A stretch of DNA of 64,000 nucleotides from Vibrio sp. DW001 (GTDB lineage: Bacteria; Pseudomonadota; Gammaproteobacteria; Enterobacterales; Vibrionaceae), in the NCBI RefSeq assembly GCF_029016285.1, contig NZ_CP091975.1:2728001-2792000 (forward strand). Direction: 5' to 3'. Position 1 is the stretch's first letter; each line of letters starts with the position of its first letter. Under the pieces are notes generated by a model. It saw nothing but the letters and a program-made list of their open reading frames with translations, did no database searches and was not told where the DNA came from. Made by a program: the position numbers and the translations under genes. Below, in pieces: positions 62,793 to 64,000 of the stretch.

Positions 62793-64000
62793 TTATCCCA
62801 ACGCGTTCATCATGCCCGAAAGTTGCCCTTGCATTTTTGTCGTAGCATCTTGCATGGCCATAAATTTATTTTTGGTTCTGTCTTCTAAGCTAACCATCCT
62901 GCGATCGAGTTGTGTTTGTTGATCGCTTAATCTGAAATTTTGTTCTCGCAATGAGTTTTCTCGGGTTCTAATGGTTCCCGTTACACCCGTCATTGACTGG
63001 ATGGCATCTTCTACTTTTTTTGCAAACCCTTGATTGCCACCAAAGAATGCCTCTAGCTTAGTAAAATTCTTGTTAAGTTGCCTATCGAGCATCTTATCAT
63101 TAATCTCTAGTGTACCCTGTCTCGTGCTCGTGATCCCGAACTCCGTCAATGTTTTCAGATCTTCCGGTGCATTTTCTACCGCGGTAGAAAATGCAGTTTT
63201 CAGGCGTGATTGTGCTGAGCGAACGATACTGTCGCCCGCCAATGGTCCAGCGGCACCAGTTTGTGGATCAACCGCTGCCAAATCACTAGAAATTTGATGA
63301 AATTGATTATAGGCATTAACAAACTGTTCGATATCTTCTCGCACACTTTGTCGGTCATATTCAACACCAATCTCGGTTCTCTTTTCCGTCGGGTCAGTTA
63401 CCCCCTTCACGGTAATATCGATACCGTCAATGGCATTCTCTATCACATTGTTTTCGCTACTCAACTGAGCAATACCATCCAGCATGACGACGGAGTCTTG
63501 CGCCGATTGGACCTCAGTCATACCAACATAACCTGCCATCGAATCTAAAGCACTTTGTAGCGCCGATTGCGTATCATCGATCTTGACTTGTCGTGCACGT
63601 TCTTCTGGTGGCAACAAGTCAAGCTTTGCTTGATAAGCTTGCTCTTCAGTCATCGTTCCCATTATTACAGAATCATCAATTTTCGTTCTTTGTTCAGCAA
63701 GTTTTGCATCTTGTTCCGCTTTCTCGGCAACAGTGTCTGCATCCATTTGGCTGACTCTCAGATTCTCTGCAATCAGTGCTTCTTCGGGTGTGAGGTAAGA
63801 GTCGGTCAATGTGCCCGATGCTGTGTTATTCCAACCTGGCACATCACCCATTTTGTTCAGTGCTTTCTCATCCAGTTCAGGCTCGGGAGGTTCATAGGAG
63901 TCGAGCAACGTTCCCGAGGCGGTTTCTGACCATCCGGGAATAGAGTCTTCTGGTTTAACAAAAGATGGAACGATATTTCCGTCGGCATCCCGAGTTGTGA
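62793..64000 (-). CDS. fliD: Flagellar filament cap protein FliD (partial, N-terminus beyond right edge)
   Basis: The C-terminal 402 codons of the cap protein; the frame is open to the right edge. The C-terminal coiled coil (RENSLREQNFRLSDQQTQLD) and NGIDITVKGVTD-like IDGIDITVKGVTDP region identify FliD. Near the right edge is an acidic insertion with two copies of PGW-xx-TASGTL-x-DSY about 40 residues apart, in a linker rich in Pro and Glu. First gene visible of the fliD-flaI-fliS group. Confidence 0.93.
   Translation of the reverse strand, partial: TTRDADGNIVPSFVKPEDSIPGWSETASGTLLDSYEPPEPELDEKALNKMGDVPGWNNTASGTLTDSYLTPEEALIAENLRVSQMDADTVAEKAEQDAKLAEQRTKIDDSVIMGTMTEEQAYQAKLDLLPPEERARQVKIDDTQSALQSALDSMAGYVGMTEVQSAQDSVVMLDGIAQLSSENNVIENAIDGIDITVKGVTDPTEKRTEIGVEYDRQSVREDIEQFVNAYNQFHQISSDLAAVDPQTGAAGPLAGDSIVRSAQSRLKTAFSTAVENAPEDLKTLTEFGITSTRQGTLEINDKMLDRQLNKNFTKLEAFFGGNQGFAKKVEDAIQSMTGVTGTIRTRENSLREQNFRLSDQQTQLDRRMVSLEDRTKNKFMAMQDATTKMQGQLSGMMNALG

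Noticed and set aside
1..64000. CRISPR array, tRNA or rRNA gene, insertion sequence, prophage or integron
   Set aside because: No regularly spaced repeats, tRNA-like cloverleaf, transposase, integrase or phage genes seen on either strand.

Overview
This window is chromosomal DNA of a marine gammaproteobacterium, almost certainly a Vibrio or close relative. The polar-flagellum gene order fliD-flaI-fliS-flrA-flrB-flrC-fliE..fliJ-fliK..fliR-flhB-flhA-flhF-flhG-fliA-cheYZAB-parC-parP-cheW, followed by ccm, mlaA, a fadL pair and fadIJ, is characteristic of Vibrionaceae. All identifications come from reading the translated proteins and the DNA by eye; no database search was run.

Layout. (1) 1-10.3 kb, accessory metabolic region: a partial short-chain dehydrogenase, a cupin, a two-subunit acetoacetate-type CoA transferase (minus strand), an AT-rich gap of about 1 kb, a TauE/SafE permease (plus), a 34-residue membrane peptide (minus), and a two-gene operon (minus) for a molybdopterin enzyme closely resembling pyrogallol-phloroglucinol transhydroxylase. 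A GAF/sigma54 activator is divergent from that operon, with a clear -24/-12 promoter and palindromes between them. (2) 10.4-14.6 kb, housekeeping: smrB, sixA and an insulinase-family protease. (3) 14.6-24 kb, fatty acid uptake and oxidation: fadJ, fadI, an ECF-type sigma factor with a DUF3379 anti-sigma, two fadL porins and mlaA, with FadR-like palindromes at fadI and the second fadL and a candidate small RNA upstream of fadI. (4) 24-31.1 kb: the cytochrome c maturation cluster ccmABCDEFGHI. (5) 31.3-64 kb: the chemotaxis and polar flagellar gene block, all on the minus strand, with sigma54-type promoters upstream of flrB, fliE, fliK and flhA.

How the parts work together. The flagellar block contains the regulators FlrA, FlrB, FlrC and FliA, the export gate, the C-ring, the FlhF/FlhG polar placement pair, and the ParC/ParP/CheA system that places chemotaxis arrays at the pole. 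The fad section imports long-chain fatty acids (FadL) and oxidises them (FadIJ), plausibly under FadR.

The most interesting part is region 1. The molybdoenzyme keeps the transhydroxylase active-site His, Asp, Ser and Tyr, carries an extra N-terminal SCP2-like domain, and its iron-sulfur partner has lost several cluster cysteines. With CoA transferase and dehydrogenase genes nearby, the region is a candidate for a Vibrio route for trihydroxybenzenes (pyrogallol/phloroglucinol, as released from brown-algal phlorotannins). It continues past the left edge.
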